64,000 nt of DNA from Mucilaginibacter sp. PPCGB 2223 (GTDB lineage Bacteria > Bacteroidota > Bacteroidia > Sphingobacteriales > Sphingobacteriaceae). Positions 9,401 through 17,552 of this stretch are shown here, one piece after another. Position numbers and translations under genes: made by a program. The notes under the pieces were generated by a model. It was given only the letters and a program-made list of their open reading frames with translations. It was not told where the DNA came from and did not search any database. Each line of letters opens with the position of its first letter. The stretch's first letter is position 1. The stretch is from NCBI RefSeq assembly GCF_001705515.1, contig NZ_MDJS01000001.1:1984001-2048000 (forward strand), written 5' to 3'.

Positions 9401-10600
9401 AACATCTTAACCACAGTCGAACTATCATTGGACGATGAACAAAATTATCGTTTTCGGGATAATCAAAATTTTAGTGCGCGTGATCTTTATCGTCTGTCAG
9501 AGTTTCAGAATGACCTTTATCGTGACTTGTTTTACCTCAGAATTACGGAGATCGAATTTGACGAAAAGAAAAAAAGTTACCTCGTTGTACCACAGGCGAT
9601 CTTATGCTTTTATCACGATAAACTGAGTAAAGTCGAGACTAAAATGGTTCATGATAAGCTCAAATTGATCGCGACGAGCAGCCCTCTTGCTAAGCAATTG
9701 TCGTTAACTGATACGCCGGTCGAACTGCCAAAACAGCGACCCGTGTACAGGCGGTTTGATCCCAAAAAAGTGAGACAGTTGCTGTTGCTCCGTAGCGATC
9801 TGAGTGACTTCATCAACCATCACTTCAACAACGACAGCCTGCGCGCCTATATTGAACTGATCAACAACAAAAAATACTATGACTCACTCAAACATGGTAC
9901 AACAACGTACGAGGAACTGGTCAAAACTCATATAGACAAAGTCGTTAACGCTAAAAATTTCGGGGATGTCGGTTATTACGCCCAATTTCTTAAACGCGCT
10001 TACAAATACCTCATCAATAAATTGCACCTGCTTTCCCTCACCAGCAAGTTATTTGAGGATAAGTCGAAAATTTCCGAAAATGCCTTTGTAACAACATCCG
10101 TGAGAGATATTGCAGGTTTGCTCGAACAGGAAAGCCTTTATATTTTCACCATGTGGCAACCTAATCTCAATAGTTTAGATGACTTAAAAGCCATAAAATT
10201 CATTAATAGTGTCCCGATAGAACTTTGGGGACTTCAAATCAAAATTTTCCACTCCCTGTTGGACGAAATGATTTTTGAATTGCTTTACAATATCAAGAAG
10301 CACACGATCCATATCATGTATGAGGAAATTTCAGAAACAGATCCATTGACCATTACCCTTAGCGGAGAAATCAAAAATGACGGTATCTTCTGGCTGACGA
10401 TCACTAATAATTTTTCTACCAAGCGCCCGGATTTCGTCAGGAATTTAAGTAATAAACTGGCGAAAAGAAACATTTCAGACGGCCTGAATCTCATATATAA
10501 CGTTTTGTTCCAGTCCACCGGACAGCAACTGCTGTTATCTGCAAAACCAGGGGAATTTAGTGTTAGCATACCATTTATTATCAATCGTAAACATGAATAA
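6464..10600 (+). CDS. giant phosphoribosyltransferase-GHKL protein (1378 aa)
   Basis: Near residues 421-437 there is a type-I PRTase signature, two hydrophobics then DD and a TT turn (KIIFVDDAVATTQS). Strand-like segments before it (SIVIITPTAGSNSG, TATIIQYNS) fit a PRTase core. The C-terminus carries a second GHKL-like fold: N-box FELLYNIKKHT near 1272, a degenerate G1 with LTITNN near 1310, and SDGLNLIYNVLF near 1340. A segment near 905-1040 (LREILRLCCEILEVKNGGAYF) is reminiscent of a GAF domain, with low confidence. The protein is cytosolic by composition. Its stop overlaps the start of the receiver gene by eight bases. No known enzyme has this layout to my knowledge. Confidence 0.65.
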   Translation: MKIKPELYFENFNGFKIADAHFELGSNLHIRDYYYVKRIFYNSFFTNRFALLVAQKLLVQHRDLIRMLATTETIKKTEAAITLVGYENYSDLLLSNIRKMLNDYVRTAYGISEDLFNHDVFTKENVFLKNPNKIANRIILVFPISTTFSTSIRVRGEITEIARDQKLKCHPPEFIDPVVNCIVISNRPLEKNYEFKEISDYEYDYGWRSVNVAEKMVNVQIIDQPSQQVKDRHQRPIDCFFVAQLYLISLVTKWIKISECGECYPSDKQQEKSLIETKIIPVTPSLIFGYPKTIVPEKHVSIFPAFDIRKKRAKEEPMIYRRHFKKLENYYIYYVRTGFFLLENLSDIKIWLADLRSHELSGLIDKSIVIITPTAGSNSGFVNLLNDIVFSETATIIQYNSREEYLQNFIHFYADVIRQAEKIIFVDDAVATTQSFLEIDFFIRNVRDGKGTEYFITLIDRVDYYNSIKLSAILEESNQIEQVEKRFFAYRHIHVSPIVHRDKYPYISLMEKFKELSEKSVLDSMRIHFKNRERHFRPVDLTRDYEKFEHEDNIKSLLLFLLFHEFSALFYCKNGRFIFQGTIQKAFENNEDPNSWQFVLIHFEELAEKCSLNQFKESYPAYQQEIKNSLFKICSSDPFYQHQNIKESAFRWILADLGDRVTHINKMKKVDRSFFQRRTVNGVPLAYSTFQDFKFLLKRGAKLKMNYIYSVEMLYAIGYIVKGLTQYSNAERASQSPISYPIDFITYYVGLLQELIIEHEAKALQVVKNIKTIIDANPITPYEHQTLKNTYNDHFIHLLRMLVLENTFIFHTAAEKFISKYKGPLLFSKNDSEEFFERLDAAMKTYPFYYTNWMLSRFDAPGKSQRPSPEKGSLISFKNMMFLKALLTADKSPRPLSEVSIEIKLREILRLCCEILEVKNGGAYFAVKHKNNRNLSEEGDIAIVASYQHSQKTAFKSADITKESLLYKIFDGINETNSANILTTVELSLDDEQNYRFRDNQNFSARDLYRLSEFQNDLYRDLFYLRITEIEFDEKKKSYLVVPQAILCFYHDKLSKVETKMVHDKLKLIATSSPLAKQLSLTDTPVELPKQRPVYRRFDPKKVRQLLLLRSDLSDFINHHFNNDSLRAYIELINNKKYYDSLKHGTTTYEELVKTHIDKVVNAKNFGDVGYYAQFLKRAYKYLINKLHLLSLTSKLFEDKSKISENAFVTTSVRDIAGLLEQESLYIFTMWQPNLNSLDDLKAIKFINSVPIELWGLQIKIFHSLLDEMIFELLYNIKKHTIHIMYEEISETDPLTITLSGEIKNDGIFWLTITNNFSTKRPDFVRNLSNKLAKRNISDGLNLIYNVLFQSTGQQLLLSAKPGEFSVSIPFIINRKHE

Positions 10601-11150
10601 GAGAAAAATAATCATCATCGAAGATGTTGAAGAACACTGGAAAAAACTTTACAGTATGCTTCGCCAAAAATATGACGTCTATCCCGAACGTTTGGATCAA
10701 TTTAAAGCGTTACGGGGCCAGCTGGCCGCAGTTTATGGCGAAGGAACGGAAGATAATCTTATCGAAAAAAATGATAAACTGATCAAAGCGACGATCAGCG
10801 ATTTTGCTGCGGAACTTTGCCTGGTTGACTACGAACTCATGGAGGGTAACGAAATGTGCAACGGCATCAGGTTCAGCGAAGACTACCTGTTTAATAAAAT
10901 AATTTTGTTCATCACCGGAGTGAAAGGTGAAAATAGTGATGAAATAAGGAACAAGATCAAAGAGCACTGTGAGGGTATCGGCCCAGGAACCAATACTGGT
11001 AAAGATGACAATCAAAACCACGTAGACTTTCTTTTTAAAGAAAAGATGAACGAAGACTTTCGAGTAAGATTGATGCGCTGGCTCGCTAAGTTTTTTAAAA
11101 GCAATGATACCGATGATGACGAAAGATTGGATCCTAATATTCTAAAATAA
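10593..11150 (+). CDS. stand-alone receiver (REC) domain response regulator (185 aa)
   Basis: I take the ATG at 10593, inside the last codons of the upstream gene, as the start. The receiver signature is complete: acidic pair ED at residues 10-11 after a IIII strand, phospho-acceptor Asp79 in LVDYELMEG, Thr108 in ILFITG and Lys149 in FLFKEKM. The spacing between these sites is longer than in classical CheY-type receivers, implying insertions. There is no DNA-binding output domain. It probably accepts phosphate from, or is regulated by, the GHKL proteins encoded upstream and acts through protein contacts, perhaps with the membrane protein that follows. Confidence 0.75.
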   Translation: MNKRKIIIIEDVEEHWKKLYSMLRQKYDVYPERLDQFKALRGQLAAVYGEGTEDNLIEKNDKLIKATISDFAAELCLVDYELMEGNEMCNGIRFSEDYLFNKIILFITGVKGENSDEIRNKIKEHCEGIGPGTNTGKDDNQNHVDFLFKEKMNEDFRVRLMRWLAKFFKSNDTDDDERLDPNILK

Positions 11151-11155
11151 TTAAA

Positions 11156-11722
11156 ATGAATCAACCTGACGAAACGGAATATACGAAGCTTAAAAACGAA
11201 TTTGTCCAGCAACATAAAAACTGGAAGGACTTTTTACCGCTGTTAAAGCAACCAGGTGACTATCGGTCTGTCAAAACCCTGGAAGCTGATATCAATCGCC
11301 TGAACGACTTTATTGTGATCTTCTCCGGCTTATGCTATGCCATTTCCATACAAGCTGCGGTCGAAGACCCCAAGGGCCATCGACGTGAAACTCTTAACCT
11401 GGTCAACAATGTCAAAGATAAAGTTATCTATCAGCACTTGTCACCATTGACAAACCGACTCAACCATTTGGTCAACCGGGCGAACATGATAGTTGCTTAC
11501 GTGGCATTATTCGTTGGGTTATTGGGTGTCGGATTGGCAGTCTACCCCTTGCTTAATGACCCCGTACCGCACTTATTGAAAAAACTTGATGAGATAGAGC
11601 ATAAGATAGATAGTATAAATACATCAGCGGGCAAGATAAAATTATTACCAATTACACCTATTGAACAAGTGGATACAACAAATCACATTAAACATAAAGA
11701 AGACGGAATAAAAGCACAGTAA
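11156..11722 (+). CDS. small membrane protein, last gene of the PRTase/GHKL/REC operon (188 aa)
   Basis: It starts six bases after the previous stop. The N-terminal ~115 residues are helical and charged. One strong transmembrane segment follows (MIVAYVALFVGLLGVGLAVY, about residues 116-136), then a short coiled-coil-like LLKKLDEIEHKIDSI and a polar tail. No family is recognised. As the only membrane component of the operon it could be the effector or an anchor for the receiver protein; this is inference from position. Confidence 0.7.
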   Translation: MNQPDETEYTKLKNEFVQQHKNWKDFLPLLKQPGDYRSVKTLEADINRLNDFIVIFSGLCYAISIQAAVEDPKGHRRETLNLVNNVKDKVIYQHLSPLTNRLNHLVNRANMIVAYVALFVGLLGVGLAVYPLLNDPVPHLLKKLDEIEHKIDSINTSAGKIKLLPITPIEQVDTTNHIKHKEDGIKAQ

Positions 11723-12172
11723 ATTTTTAATCCGTTACTGCTCTTTTGCTTCGTCATTGAACTTAACAATGACATATGTAAATCAAAACCAACAAGTGCC
11801 GACGATATGATACGACGACGGTCTCCTCGATTGGCGTTTATTGGAAAGTTCTGATCTAAATCTTCGTTTTGCCTAAATCATAAGAATTGAAGATATATGG
11901 CAAATGTGCGGACACAAAGGTCCCATATGTTTTTTGATGAACGGTTCTGTTGCATAGTTTAAAGTAAAAAAACAAATGTTCAGACTATTAAATCGATATC
12001 ATGCTTTTAATATTTATTTATATTTATATAATCTGACGCTATTTCGTTATTTTATCAAAAAGCAATCATTTGTTTTGACGAATTTACCAGTGATAAAATG
12101 ACGATTGTTTAGTAAATTTGATTAATCCTTTGCATTTTATAAATTAAATGAGCAAAGGTAATTTGAAAGAAA
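11723..12172. other. A/T-rich intergenic region between two cargo operons
   Basis: No convincing gene is seen in 450 bases. A 7-bp inverted repeat, GTCATTG (11753-11759) and CAATGAC (11767-11773), follows the upstream operon and could be a weak terminator, although it lacks a T-tract. A TAAATTTG sequence at 12113-12120 matches the Bacteroidota -7 box TAnnTTTG and lies 52 bases before the next start codon. No well-spaced -33 TTTG was found. Confidence 0.45.
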
Positions 12173-12808
12173 ATGGTTGTAGAAACGCAATTTGTACATA
12201 CAAATAAGCCGGTTGAAACTGTGGACTATGGTCATACAGTGATACCTGCAAATAGGCTGGAGTTTTTATACCGGAAATGTACGGAAGTTCTCAAACGCAA
12301 TCCCGGTAATGTACTCGAAGTAGGCGTCTACAAGGGCGGCACATTGTTGGCGCTCGCTAAGGCGATGTATGAAGTTTGCCCACAGTATACTATTTACGGG
12401 GTGGACACCTTTAGCGGGCATCCTTATACAGATGGTCATCCAGTCCACTACACTGGCAAGTACGCTGATGTCGACCTCGCTGAATTAAAGAAATTCCTTT
12501 TGACCGTACCGTATACTGGAAATATAAAACTGTACAGAGGACGAATAGAAAAAATATGGCCTACGATCCCGGTAAACAACCTGTCTTTCGCGCATATTGA
12601 TTGCGATCTGTATGTCCCGATAAAATATTGTTGTGTGAACATCCCCGAAAAATTCGAAGATGGCGCCGTTATGTACTTCGATGACTATGGACATGACCAC
12701 TGCCCTGGTGCCACTCGCGCAGTCAACGAGGTTTTCGGTGCAAAAAAGTATGTCAATGAAGTTATTCTTGATGATCTAACAAACTGGTCCTGCTTTATAG
12801 ATTTTTGA
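12173..12808 (+). CDS. TylF/macrocin-O-methyltransferase-like SAM methyltransferase (211 aa)
   Basis: A class-I SAM-binding motif LEVGVYKGGTL lies near residue 48. The TylF-family signatures follow: AHIDCDLYVPIKY near 140 and MYFDDYGHDHCPGA near 167, where the acidic residues bind metal and substrate in the characterised sugar O-methyltransferases. It begins a co-directional run of seven genes with gaps of at most nine bases or overlaps. Its substrate here is unknown; linkage to an ABC transporter and two unknown proteins suggests modification of a small molecule or an envelope sugar. The upstream region holds a candidate TAnnTTTG box. Confidence 0.8.
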   Translation: MVVETQFVHTNKPVETVDYGHTVIPANRLEFLYRKCTEVLKRNPGNVLEVGVYKGGTLLALAKAMYEVCPQYTIYGVDTFSGHPYTDGHPVHYTGKYADVDLAELKKFLLTVPYTGNIKLYRGRIEKIWPTIPVNNLSFAHIDCDLYVPIKYCCVNIPEKFEDGAVMYFDDYGHDHCPGATRAVNEVFGAKKYVNEVILDDLTNWSCFIDF

Positions 12809-12817
12809 ATAGTAGTA

Positions 12818-13852
12818 ATGGAGCAAACGACGTATCTCGCAATTTTGGATAATTTAAATGCACATGATAAACCCAAATACAGGGCTATTGTCAATGCTTT
12901 TAAAAATTGGAAATTATCTGGTGGAAAGGAGATTATCGACAACGTTTCCAATGATTACTTTGTACTAAAGCTCCCTTTGTTGGCCGTAATTGATCATTTA
13001 TTGAAGTTCAAAGGCGTTCATTCTTGGTTAGATGTAAGGGATCAGTATGATGAGGCTTGTAAAAGCCAAATCAAAAAGTTCTGTGTTGGTGGGAAAATTG
13101 ATAAAAAAGAAGAATATAGTAAATATTTAGGCCGGGGTTTTAAGGAAATAGCTGTGAGCAGATGTTGTCCTGTACACCGTATGGTTAGCGATATTGGATG
13201 CCATCCAAATAATTCCCTTAGTGAGGATGAATGTAATTTGTTAAGGGAGCGTCTTGTGAAAAACTCTTTGACAAAAGATGATAAACTGATGAAATTCAGA
13301 GTCGGAAAGCCATTTTTTCCGATTTGGGTCACGTTCGTTGGAGAAAAAGACAAATTCTCTGCTCCAACAGAGTTTGCAAATGGAGATTTTAAACATTATC
13401 AACTTCGCATCTGCCTCGGACTTTCACCAAGAGAAGATAGTTTTCCTCAGTTTGTAATCACTTATAAACTAGACAAATCGGAAAGACTACGATTTCCTAC
13501 AGTGATCGATGCCGGTACCTATGATTTTTTTAGCCCAACTGATAAAAAGGAAAAATCGAAGCATGGCTATACGGCCAATAGTTCTAACAGTCACGAAATA
13601 TTTTCCAGATTAATGCTCAGTGACAATTTTAAAAGAATGTTCAAAAAAGAGCTAGATGAAATTGAGGTTGAAAAGATAAATCTTTCAAAACCAAGTGCTG
13701 AAATAGAAAAGTCAATTATGGCGATAAACGAAAAAATTCAAAAAAAAATTATTGAGGAGACATTTTTGAAAGGCCGCCCCGAATCCGTCTATTACAGCAA
13801 TCGTGATATTGCTATTTCAGAATTACTTTCATATGAAGTAACATTACCATAA
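12818..13852 (+). CDS. unknown protein A of the ABC-transporter operon (344 aa)
   Basis: I do not recognise this protein. It has no transmembrane segment or signal peptide. Residues 85-135 are rich in Cys and His (KKFCVGG, RCCPVHRM, DIGCHPNN, DECN), compatible with a small metal site. A middle beta-rich region (FFPIWVTFVGEKD, HYQLRICLGL, QFVITYKL) is followed by a basic helical tail. It starts nine bases after the methyltransferase and ends one base before the next gene, so it is almost certainly co-translated with its neighbours. A/T-rich codon use matches the rest of this operon and differs from the tra genes. Confidence 0.75.
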   Translation: MEQTTYLAILDNLNAHDKPKYRAIVNAFKNWKLSGGKEIIDNVSNDYFVLKLPLLAVIDHLLKFKGVHSWLDVRDQYDEACKSQIKKFCVGGKIDKKEEYSKYLGRGFKEIAVSRCCPVHRMVSDIGCHPNNSLSEDECNLLRERLVKNSLTKDDKLMKFRVGKPFFPIWVTFVGEKDKFSAPTEFANGDFKHYQLRICLGLSPREDSFPQFVITYKLDKSERLRFPTVIDAGTYDFFSPTDKKEKSKHGYTANSSNSHEIFSRLMLSDNFKRMFKKELDEIEVEKINLSKPSAEIEKSIMAINEKIQKKIIEETFLKGRPESVYYSNRDIAISELLSYEVTLP

Positions 13853-13853
13853 T

Positions 13854-16037
13854 ATGTCGAACTTAAGCGTCTTTCTTTCTTCAAACAGAAATCTGCCATA
13901 TTCTTTTTTTGGAAAAAGTCTGATTGATTTCAACAATGATGAATTAGAAGACCTGCTTCATATTTGTCTGGAAGAAAAAAGCATTATTTCACCTTTATTA
14001 AGTAAAGAAGACGGCCCAATTGAGTTTCTATCAGAAGTACTCAGAACGACAAGTATCGATGTATTTGACAACTACTCCGATACAATTGATAAGATATTCT
14101 TAGAGGCGATTCAAGAAAAAGAGCGCTTCCAAACCTGGTCAGAATTACAAGTTCGCATTATCATTAATGCGTTAAGACTTTCAAATAGAATGAAACGAGG
14201 AATTCAAAAGGATTCTTTAATTGGCGTTATAAATAGTGCTCATTGGGATGCCGTTAGCAAAATTCCCGAAGCTGTACTCAAGGATACGGCAACGCTCATC
14301 TCGATCTATCCATCCCAAAATTCCGACTTTTGGATGAAAATTGATATTCAGAGATTTCCTTTTCTTATCGGCCCTTGTATTAATGGATTAGCCGGGTATC
14401 CAGACGCTTGTATGGAGTTTCTTAAAAAATTGACGCCGAAGGAAATAAAACCTGATTTGCAATTTCCACTTTCAAAATTTATCAGGAATATGTTCAACTC
14501 CAGGTTAGATGATAATGCTAAAAGAAAGGCATATAGGAATTTTTATAAACTAAATTACAGGCTACAGGAGGAAATTAATTCAATTATCGCACTTGTTTTT
14601 GAAACGGATGATCCAATTTTTAAACTCGTAGAGCCTATTAAGTTTTGGAAATATTATGTGAGAAGTAAATCATTTGCTGCTACTCCTAAACGAAAATCTT
14701 TCTTCCCAGCGTCCGAGTTTTACGATACAAGCATTTTTCCATATGGAATACAGAACTTGGACATCGCAACAAAATATAATTTACAGGCGCAAGTTTTTAA
14801 ACTGCCGGATTATGTGGACGATGCGCCATTACTGCTAAATAGAGACTTAAAATCGGCATTGGAAAAAATCAAACTTAATAAGAAATATGATTTTATTGCT
14901 CGCGATTTTAAAGAAGGAAATATACTGATAACTTATCCTATTGAAGCCTTTAAACCTAATCAACAGGGTGAGGGGATGGATATCGCTGTTCTTAATTTAT
15001 TCAATTACGCTATTATAAGCAATGTTGTTCCTGACGCAACAATTTACAATGAGTTATATGAAAAAAACATCCATACACCAAAATTGGTGAGATTTTGTGC
15101 AACTCTTCTTCAAATCATTAAAGCAAGTTCAAATAAAAGAGAAGTTAATGTATATGTTAATGATTCTGGCATAAAGGGAGTTATGGACGATAGTTTTGGC
15201 AAATTGCTTGGCTACTTTAAAGATCATTTTGATCGTAATATTATCTTTTCCTTTCACTTTATTGTTGTTAAAGGTCAAAAAAAGCTAATTGACCGTCTTA
15301 ATACGCCCAATTCTATTGTAATAACTACAGGCCCTGTATTGGCCCAAATCTTCGAATGGCAGCTCAGCGGCAAGAATTCCTTTGAATATTTTTCAAACTC
15401 TAAATTTGTGGAAGAGCTCCTAAATATTGAAGAAAAGACTGAAGCTATAAAACTTTTAATTTCCTCCCTAGAAACTTCGTTATTACACCAATCATTGCAC
15501 ATTAACATTCCAATCGAAAAATATAGGGATAACCCAGAGCACCAGAGCGTTGTGCATAAATATGCAAAACTCACGTATTTTACGAGTGAGTACATTGCGA
15601 AAAACATTCAGCGTTACGTTGACTTTGTTGAAAAGAACCAAAAGTTGTTCAAACTTTCAGGTCAGAAACCTAGTAGACGTTCCATAGAACAGGCTATTTT
15701 GTTCTCTTACATATTTGGGCACCATACAAAACTCAACACATCCGATGTGAATTTGAATCAAACGCATAATGAGATTTATAAAAAGGTGATTGTTTCATGG
15801 TCCCAAGCTCTAAACAGGTTAGGTATGAACTTAGTAATGCATAGGGAAAAAGCTACTGATCCAGCAACTATTGATACGGTCGATTTCCTGCAAGCCGTTT
15901 TAAACGAGATTATTACATTTGGTGAAGAGGATTATTTGCTTTCGTCGATAGAGCCACAAGACCTAGAACCCTGGTTTAATAATCATCTTTACAAGAGACC
16001 ATCAAATACACTTTCAACTCAAGTTGCAAATGCATAA
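13854..16037 (+). CDS. unknown protein B of the ABC-transporter operon (727 aa)
   Basis: I do not recognise this protein. It is soluble by composition, helical in the first 250 residues, and has a mixed alpha/beta core around 360-520 (VNVYVNDSGIKGVMDD, NIIFSFHFIVVKG, SIVITTGPVLAQ) before a helical end. No Walker, nuclease or kinase motif is visible. Its final codons contain the ATG of the transporter ATPase, so translation of the two is probably coupled. That coupling ties its function to the transporter rather than to a neighbouring cassette. Confidence 0.75.
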   Translation: MSNLSVFLSSNRNLPYSFFGKSLIDFNNDELEDLLHICLEEKSIISPLLSKEDGPIEFLSEVLRTTSIDVFDNYSDTIDKIFLEAIQEKERFQTWSELQVRIIINALRLSNRMKRGIQKDSLIGVINSAHWDAVSKIPEAVLKDTATLISIYPSQNSDFWMKIDIQRFPFLIGPCINGLAGYPDACMEFLKKLTPKEIKPDLQFPLSKFIRNMFNSRLDDNAKRKAYRNFYKLNYRLQEEINSIIALVFETDDPIFKLVEPIKFWKYYVRSKSFAATPKRKSFFPASEFYDTSIFPYGIQNLDIATKYNLQAQVFKLPDYVDDAPLLLNRDLKSALEKIKLNKKYDFIARDFKEGNILITYPIEAFKPNQQGEGMDIAVLNLFNYAIISNVVPDATIYNELYEKNIHTPKLVRFCATLLQIIKASSNKREVNVYVNDSGIKGVMDDSFGKLLGYFKDHFDRNIIFSFHFIVVKGQKKLIDRLNTPNSIVITTGPVLAQIFEWQLSGKNSFEYFSNSKFVEELLNIEEKTEAIKLLISSLETSLLHQSLHINIPIEKYRDNPEHQSVVHKYAKLTYFTSEYIAKNIQRYVDFVEKNQKLFKLSGQKPSRRSIEQAILFSYIFGHHTKLNTSDVNLNQTHNEIYKKVIVSWSQALNRLGMNLVMHREKATDPATIDTVDFLQAVLNEIITFGEEDYLLSSIEPQDLEPWFNNHLYKRPSNTLSTQVANA

Positions 16038-16770
16038 CCCATTGTTTTCTTTAAATGAAGTTTCAAAAGTTTACGAAAACATAAATCGTGAAAAATCTCA
16101 GGCACTTTCAAATATTACAATAAGTCTTTTAGGTAATAATATTACCTGTATCATGGGGAATTCCGGCTCGGGCAAAACAACACTCTTAAGGACTATTGCG
16201 AAATTGGAGACGGCAACTTCTGGAACAATTGATTTTAATTATGACAGTGACAAATTGGGCTATGTTTTTCAAAACAACTCTGTCTTTCCATGGATGACAG
16301 TCGCGGAGAATATCGGCTACGCAATGAAAATTCGAAGAATTGAAAAAGAAAACATCGATGAAAAGGTCAAACTACTTGTGGATATGGTCAATTTGCCGCA
16401 GACACATTTAAATAAATATCCAAAGGAACTTTCGGGAGGTGAATTGCGGAGACTCGCGATCGCTTCTGCGCTATCCAAGGACACGCAACTGCTGTTGCTT
16501 GATGAACCGACCTCTCAGTTGGACGACATGAATAAATGGTCCATTCAGGATCTTGTGCAGAGAATATGGGCCAGCAAAAAAATGGCCGTGCTATGGGTGA
16601 CTCATGATATCGAAGAAGCTATCTATATGTCTAATCAGGTTATCATTATGAAAAAAGGGCAAATTGTGGAAAATGTACCTGTCGAACTGACTTATCCAAG
16701 GACCAATGAAATGAGGGTTTCACCTCGGTTTTTAGCATTAAAATTAAAAATTAGTGAACTATTATGCTGA
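16030..16770 (+). CDS. ABC transporter ATP-binding protein, NitT/TauT type (246 aa)
   Basis: I use the ATG at 16030, which overlaps the previous stop; a TTG two codons earlier is possible. All nucleotide-binding motifs are present: Walker A GNSGSGKTT, a Q-loop region with FQNNSVFPWMTVAENI, signature ELSGGELRRLAIA, Walker B LLLLDEP and switch His in VTHDIEEA. The PWMTV segment is typical of SsuB/TauB/NrtD-like ATPases that power uptake of nitrate, sulfonates, taurine or pyrimidine precursors. Its end overlaps the first permease gene by seven bases. The substrate cannot be told from the ATPase. Confidence 0.92.
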   Translation: MHNPLFSLNEVSKVYENINREKSQALSNITISLLGNNITCIMGNSGSGKTTLLRTIAKLETATSGTIDFNYDSDKLGYVFQNNSVFPWMTVAENIGYAMKIRRIEKENIDEKVKLLVDMVNLPQTHLNKYPKELSGGELRRLAIASALSKDTQLLLLDEPTSQLDDMNKWSIQDLVQRIWASKKMAVLWVTHDIEEAIYMSNQVIIMKKGQIVENVPVELTYPRTNEMRVSPRFLALKLKISELLC

Positions 16771-17549
16771 ATGCCCGGAAAAATTTGAGAACACTTATAT
16801 TGCTCATCATTGTACTATGTGCGTGGGAAGTAGTTGCCGATTTATTTGCGCAACCAAGGCTATTTCCATCATTAAGCCACCTGTTAACGTTTTCTCTTCC
16901 CTCGATTGCTACCTTCTCAATTGACGGTAAATCCGGATACGACGTAGCCCTTTTTGTAATTTTAAAGCATTCGTTATTGTCCGTTTACCGTTGTATTTTC
17001 GGCTTTGCTATCGGTTACGTAACTGGCATATTATATGGCTTAAGCGGTCAAAAAGAATCTCGGCCCGAAAGGAAAATGCCCATTCTCTTAACGTTTTCAC
17101 GTAATATTCCATTATTGGCTTTGATTCCGCTGTTTTTGTATTGGTTCGGCGGTACAGAAATCGGAATGATCCTATATATCGCATTTGCTGTTTTTATCAT
17201 TGTAGCAACAAATACGCAACAAGCTGTTTTCAACGTACCTCAAAATCTTATTGAACAAGCGCAAATGCTTGGAGCTGACAGGAAAAGAATCATATGTGAC
17301 ATAATCTTTCCGTGTATACAGGGCGAGCTAGCGGGCGCCATAAAATATTTAGCCAGTTTGATCTGGGCTGTGTCGTTGGCTTCGGAATATTTGGCCAGTT
17401 CCAGTGGCATGGGATTTTTGATCTACCAATCTTATTCTTTTTCGGATATGGGGAAATTAATTGTTTTATCGATAGTATATTGTTTTTTAAGCATTTGCAG
17501 TTATCACTTTGTAAATTTGTATTTTAAAAAGAAATTAACCTGGATATAA
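16764..17549 (+). CDS. ABC transporter permease 1, NitT/TauT type (261 aa)
   Basis: A polytopic inner-membrane protein of the binding-protein-dependent permease family. The cytoplasmic EAA-like loop that contacts the ATPase is visible (LIEQAQMLGADRKRIICDIIFP), followed by a GxGFLI-like segment. The length is normal for the SsuC/TauC group. Its start lies inside the last codons of the ATPase gene. A second, different permease follows the binding protein, so the channel is probably a heterodimer, which is uncommon in this family. Confidence 0.9.
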   Translation: MLNARKNLRTLILLIIVLCAWEVVADLFAQPRLFPSLSHLLTFSLPSIATFSIDGKSGYDVALFVILKHSLLSVYRCIFGFAIGYVTGILYGLSGQKESRPERKMPILLTFSRNIPLLALIPLFLYWFGGTEIGMILYIAFAVFIIVATNTQQAVFNVPQNLIEQAQMLGADRKRIICDIIFPCIQGELAGAIKYLASLIWAVSLASEYLASSSGMGFLIYQSYSFSDMGKLIVLSIVYCFLSICSYHFVNLYFKKKLTWI

Positions 17550-17552
17550 GTC

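Noticed and set aside
4052-11722. Assignment of the PRTase/GHKL/REC operon to the known Detocs system
   Set aside because: Detocs has a conventional kinase, a decoy receiver and a receiver-effector fusion. Here there are two GHKL proteins, a PRTase module and no receiver-effector fusion.
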